Source: Microvelia longipes
Lineage: Eukaryota; Arthropoda; Insecta; Hemiptera; Veliidae
Length of the DNA stretch: 64,000 bases
Direction: 5' to 3'
Assembly (NCBI GenBank): GCA_018340805.1
Contig: JACMZG010001914.1
Span: 10,916,272 to 10,980,271, forward strand
Shown here: positions 60,600-64,000 of the stretch, in pieces
Position numbering within the stretch: the first letter of the stretch is position 1
How the letters are laid out: each line of letters begins with the position of its first letter
Notes under the pieces: generated by a model
What the model was told of the DNA's origin: nothing
Database searches by the model: none
The model's input: the letters and a program-made list of their open reading frames with translations, nothing else
Translations under genes and position numbers: made by a program

Positions 60600-61725
60600 G
60601 CCATTCATTAGGTAAACTAATATCTAGTGCAGTGAGGATCCTGCTAGTATGTAATTATCTAGTGAAGACCATGTTAGTATGAAAATACCTAATGAAGATT
60701 ATAATAATATGTCAATACCTAGTGAAGATCCCGGAAGTAGGTTAGTACCTAATGAAGATTGCGTTGGTACGTTAATACCTCGTGAAGGGTATGTGAATAC
60801 CGAGAGATGATCCCATACACTTGGTTAATACCTAGTGAAGATCCTGTAGGTAGGTTAATAACACGTGAAGATCCCAGAGGTATGTAAATACCGAGAGATG
60901 ATCCCATAGGTGTGTTATTATCTAAAGAAGATCCCGTATGTTGGTTTATTCCTAGTGAAGATCCCTTTGGTACGTTCATATCTCGTGAAGATCCCGTAGG
61001 TAGGTTAATACTTAGAGAAGATCCCAGAGGTATGTAAATACCGAGAAATGATCCCATAGGTATGTTAGTATCTAAAGAAGATCCCGTATGTTGGTTAATA
61101 CCTAGTGAAGATCCCGTTGGTACGTTAATACCACGTGAAAATCCCGTAGGTAGGTTAATACTTAGAGAAGATCTCGGAGGTATGTTAATAACTAAAGAAG
61201 ATCTCGTAGGTAGGTTAATACCTAGAGAAGAATCCCGTTGGTAGGTTAATATTTAGAGAAGATCCCATTTGATGGTTAATACTTAGACAAGATCCCGGAG
61301 GTATGTAAATACCGAGAGATGATACTATAGGCATGTTAGTATCTAAAAATGCTCCCGTAGGTAGGTTAATACCTATGAAGATCCCGGAGGTACGTTAATA
61401 CCTAGAGGAGATCCCGTAAGTAGTTTAGTGCCTAATGAAGATCGTGTATGTTGGTTAAAACGTAATGAAGACTTCGTTGGTACGTGAGATCCCGTAGGTA
61501 TCTTATTAGGGTTAATACTTTGAGAAGATCTCGGAGGTATGTTAATAACTAGAGATGATCTTGTAGGTAGGTTTTTACCTAAAGAAGATCTCGTTGGTAT
61601 GTTAGTATCTAGAAAAAATCTCGTTGGTAAGTTAATACTTAGTGAAGGTATGCTATTAACCTGTAAAGATTTTTTTGGTTTGTTAATACCTTCCGAAAAT
61701 CCAGTATGTATGTTGTGCCTGCATT
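60600..61725. repeat. 30-bp satellite with 150-bp higher-order units
   Basis: About 35 units of GAAGATCCCGTAGGTAGGTT-AATACCTAGT type. Variants recur in a fixed order: the ATCCCAGAGGTATGTAAATA variant stands at 60871 and 61021, 150 bp apart, i.e. five units. Since 30 is a multiple of 3, both strands stay open for 60-100 codons with decapeptide repeats (GSSLGINxPx on minus, EDPVGRLIPR on plus). No start context, signal or composition change marks this as a gene. The right edge (61600-61725) decays gradually. Confidence 0.92.
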
Positions 61726-61729
61726 TGGT

Positions 61730-63100
61730 GTTTTATTTAATATTTGTTTGGATGACCTAATATACTTCTTCATGCACTTTGTCTAAATTAGTACCTTTTA
61801 AGAAAAGTTTTGGCAAAAAATATGTGAAAAGTCAAGTCTCTAGTGAGCATATAGAAAGTGGATTTCGGGGGATTGAAGGTAAAAATATTGAGATTCCCCC
61901 TCGGGAATAGCAAAGTAGCAGGATGTTTTTTATTATAAACTTGACCAATTTTTCTGTTATTCCCAGTGGAGCATCAACAATTTTTTCCAAAAGATAGTTC
62001 GTAAAAAACACATTTTTTGGTTGAAAACTTTTTTTAAAGCGACAGTTTTTTTTTTGTAAAAGGGAATTGTAGGAATGTAACCATACCCCTTCAATTTCTA
62101 AAAGTAAAAAAGTGGGGCTCACTTTTCGGGGAATGCATACTCTATCCAAAAGGAGCCCCATCTACAAACCCTTTTTATTCAACTCATGCTCATGAATATT
62201 TGAATCCCTAGCTATTAATTATGAATCCGGGAAGCTCTTTTTTAGCCCATTATAAAACTGGCGCTTGAATTGTGTCTATAGAGATACTCGTATTCAAGAG
62301 CCACCCCCCCCCCCTCCCCTACTTATGGTTTTTTGTTTTTCCCTAAAATTTTCGAGAATATACCTAATTAATTTAGATTCTAGTGCATGTGCTTTTGGTG
62401 CTTTGAGGTGAGGGAAGGGGCTAGGAAATTATTTGAAATTATATTCTGAATAAGAAAAATGGTTTTACGATAAATGTTTTTTTGTCAGCGAAATAATTAT
62501 GTCATATTTTTCTCCTTTTTCTCTGAAAGAAAGTATGAATTGCTTTTTCTAGAACTTGTTTCAACTTGTTTTACAACCATAAAAACATCGATTTTGATGG
62601 GTTTTATGGTAGTTTGTGATGTTTTGATTTCAGCTAAACATTCGCTTTTCGATCACAGTACTCTAAATTTTTAATTAAATAAACTTCTGAATTTTTAAAA
62701 ATTTTTAATTAATTTTTGAAACAAAAACGTATATTGTTCTAAATTTAGAAACTATTGCAAATGCATAAGTTTATCTCGTAACCTCTCCCATTCCTCTCTT
62801 GCAATTTAAAATTTTATTTAAAAAAAATCAGACATTCGTGGCATATTATTCAGCCACAATATCACTTGTGTAATCATTATGAACTGGGGAAATTTGCTTG
62901 GTAAGAGGGTGATTTGCTTGGGTTATCATTTTTAGCATGGGAAATTACAGTCATTTTATTTTTTTTTTATAAAATCTCTTTCATAAATATGCATTTTAAC
63001 TTTTCAGCGAATTTCCAGGAAATAAGCTTATGGTAGTTCCTTAGAAGGGAGGGGGAGATCAGGGAGTGATGGTTTCTTTAACCTTATATTTATCAGGGGT
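61730..63100. other. No gene recognised
   Basis: AT-rich with a C-run near 62305 and several short frames (66-109 codons) lacking motifs. Confidence 0.45.
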
Positions 63101-63107
63101 TACCCCT

Positions 63108-63108
63108 G

Positions 63109-63158
<50 letters not shown>

Positions 63159-63162
63159 ATAT
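63108..63162. repeat. Interrupted (AT)n microsatellite
   Basis: Alternating AT with two phase slips. Confidence 0.9.
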
Positions 63163-63369
63163 GCCAAGTTTCATCCCATAATATAAAAATAAAAATCAAT
63201 ATTCAATGTTCAATATTTTTTCGAATGACTTGTGAACGATTTTTAATTATTTTTAAAAACTCAGAAAATGATTTAATGATTAAGGTTAAAAATTAAGTAC
63301 AGGTGTACGCCTTTACTACTTATAAGTTTATAAAGTTTTGTTTCAATGCGCCTAGTATATCCAAGATTT

Positions 63370-63614
63370 TTGTTTGATAATAAAAATGAAGCAGCATTGA
63401 GCGTGGTCAGTGCTGTATGGATGACCCCTGAGAATGATAAAAATGCATTTACTATCTAAGGACGACAAAGCGAGTCCGAGGACACGTTGCAGTATAAGTT
63501 TGGCAAATTTTATATTCTGAAGACGAGCGAAGCGAGTCCGAAACTGGGTGGATGAGCGTAGCGTATTTGATGCGACGAGGAAAAGTTCCGAGGTACCCCG
63601 TACCCGATTTTTTG
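63370..63614 (+). mobile_element. 5S-derived SINE-like element, 5'-truncated
   Basis: A 5S-like core at 63383-63438: AATGAAGCAGCATTGAGCG (box A-like) and GGTCAGTGCTGTATGGATGACC (box C-like; written here as two adjoining parts, GGTCAGTGCT and GTATGGATGACC). Then GGACGACAAAGCGAGTCC (63460), GACGAGCGAAGCGAGTCC (63522), GGATGAGCGTAGCG (63551) and the end TTCCGAGGTACCCCGTACCC. This copy preserves the 3' half best and lacks the 5' module. Confidence 0.8.
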
Positions 63615-64000
63615 CTTAAAGATTTTACGTATTATATCTTTTATAAAACTAAAATTATTTTCAGATGCTTAGAATGAAATTTTAACTTAGTCTTTACTCA
63701 TTCCATAAGTTCAAGTTAAATTAAAATTGGATTAAGTCTGTACAATTTAGTTTTAATGGGAAACACTTTTTAGCTATTTTGTAGAATCAAGTTATCATGA
63801 GGGGTAATGCTCTTTGAATTCTAATTAAATTCTAAGAAGCATTCTATACCATAGAAATTTAATTTTAATGCAACATGGAAGTCTTTTTTAATTATTGGTA
63901 ATTTCTTTTTATGTCTTTCTTAACTTGCTTTGAATAAATAATGTTATTGTATAAAATTATTATAGACACAAATTTGAAAAAAAAAATATGTTAAATAAAT

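Noticed and set aside
60749..61244. Decapeptide-repeat proteins on both strands
   Set aside because: Open frames follow from a 30-bp period in a satellite; both strands are open equally, which argues against coding.

Overview
The window reads as gene-poor, strongly AT-rich nuclear DNA of an animal, most likely an arthropod. The evidence is Penelope-like and non-LTR retrotransposon relics, 5S-rRNA-derived and tRNA-derived SINE modules, TA-flanked terminal-inverted-repeat elements without transposase, and long (AT)n tracts. The assignment is an inference, and no intact host gene or standard tRNA/rRNA gene was found. Nearly every open frame is a shadow of a repeat. The only frames with recognisable protein content are decayed retroelement C-termini at about 6.5, 44.9-45.4, 55.0 and 58.3-58.7 kb.

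The dominant element is a chimeric repeat family seen at more than a dozen sites. It has (i) a 5' module that starts with a short palindrome and carries a TGTCTG-rich stretch, (ii) in long copies a core resembling the 3' half of 5S rRNA with its box A/box C-like segments, (iii) a GACGAGCGAAGCGAGTCC-type module in one or more copies, and (iv) a shared end near GGTACCCCGTACCCGA. Long copies lie at 19.7-20.5 and 39.5-40.2 kb. Pieces or short forms lie at 0.5, 0.8, 6.1, 7.6-8.5, 16.5, 18.7, 28.3, 40.3, 41.3-41.8, 46.1, 56.6, 59.7 and 63.4 kb. At 46.3 kb its 3' module has expanded into a 29-bp minisatellite.

By region: 0-9 kb holds SINE-like copies, a TIR element, a 41-bp minisatellite and a jockey-type LINE tail. 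9-14 kb is featureless AT-rich DNA. 14-21 kb has (AT)n tracts, a long-TIR element and a foldback element with hammerhead-like cores. 21-28.5 kb has an approximately 105-bp tandem array and two related TIR elements, one with a nested foldback. 28.5-38 kb is mostly featureless. 38-46.7 kb has a TIR element with internal 140-bp tandem repeats, tRNA-like SINE heads, and a Penelope-like fragment nested in a TIR element. 47.3-48.8 kb is a 1.2-kb mariner-like palindrome abutting (AT)n. 49-63.6 kb has hammerhead-like relics, 30-bp and 10-bp satellites, a LINE nested in another repeat, a second foldback, a LINE tail, a higher-order 30-bp satellite and a final 5S-SINE.

There is no operon-like cooperation to describe; the structure is layered transposition and tandem expansion. 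The least ordinary observations are the 5S-cored chimeric family, the hammerhead-like cores in the foldback elements, and the TATA/initiator pair at the end of the Penelope-like reading frame.
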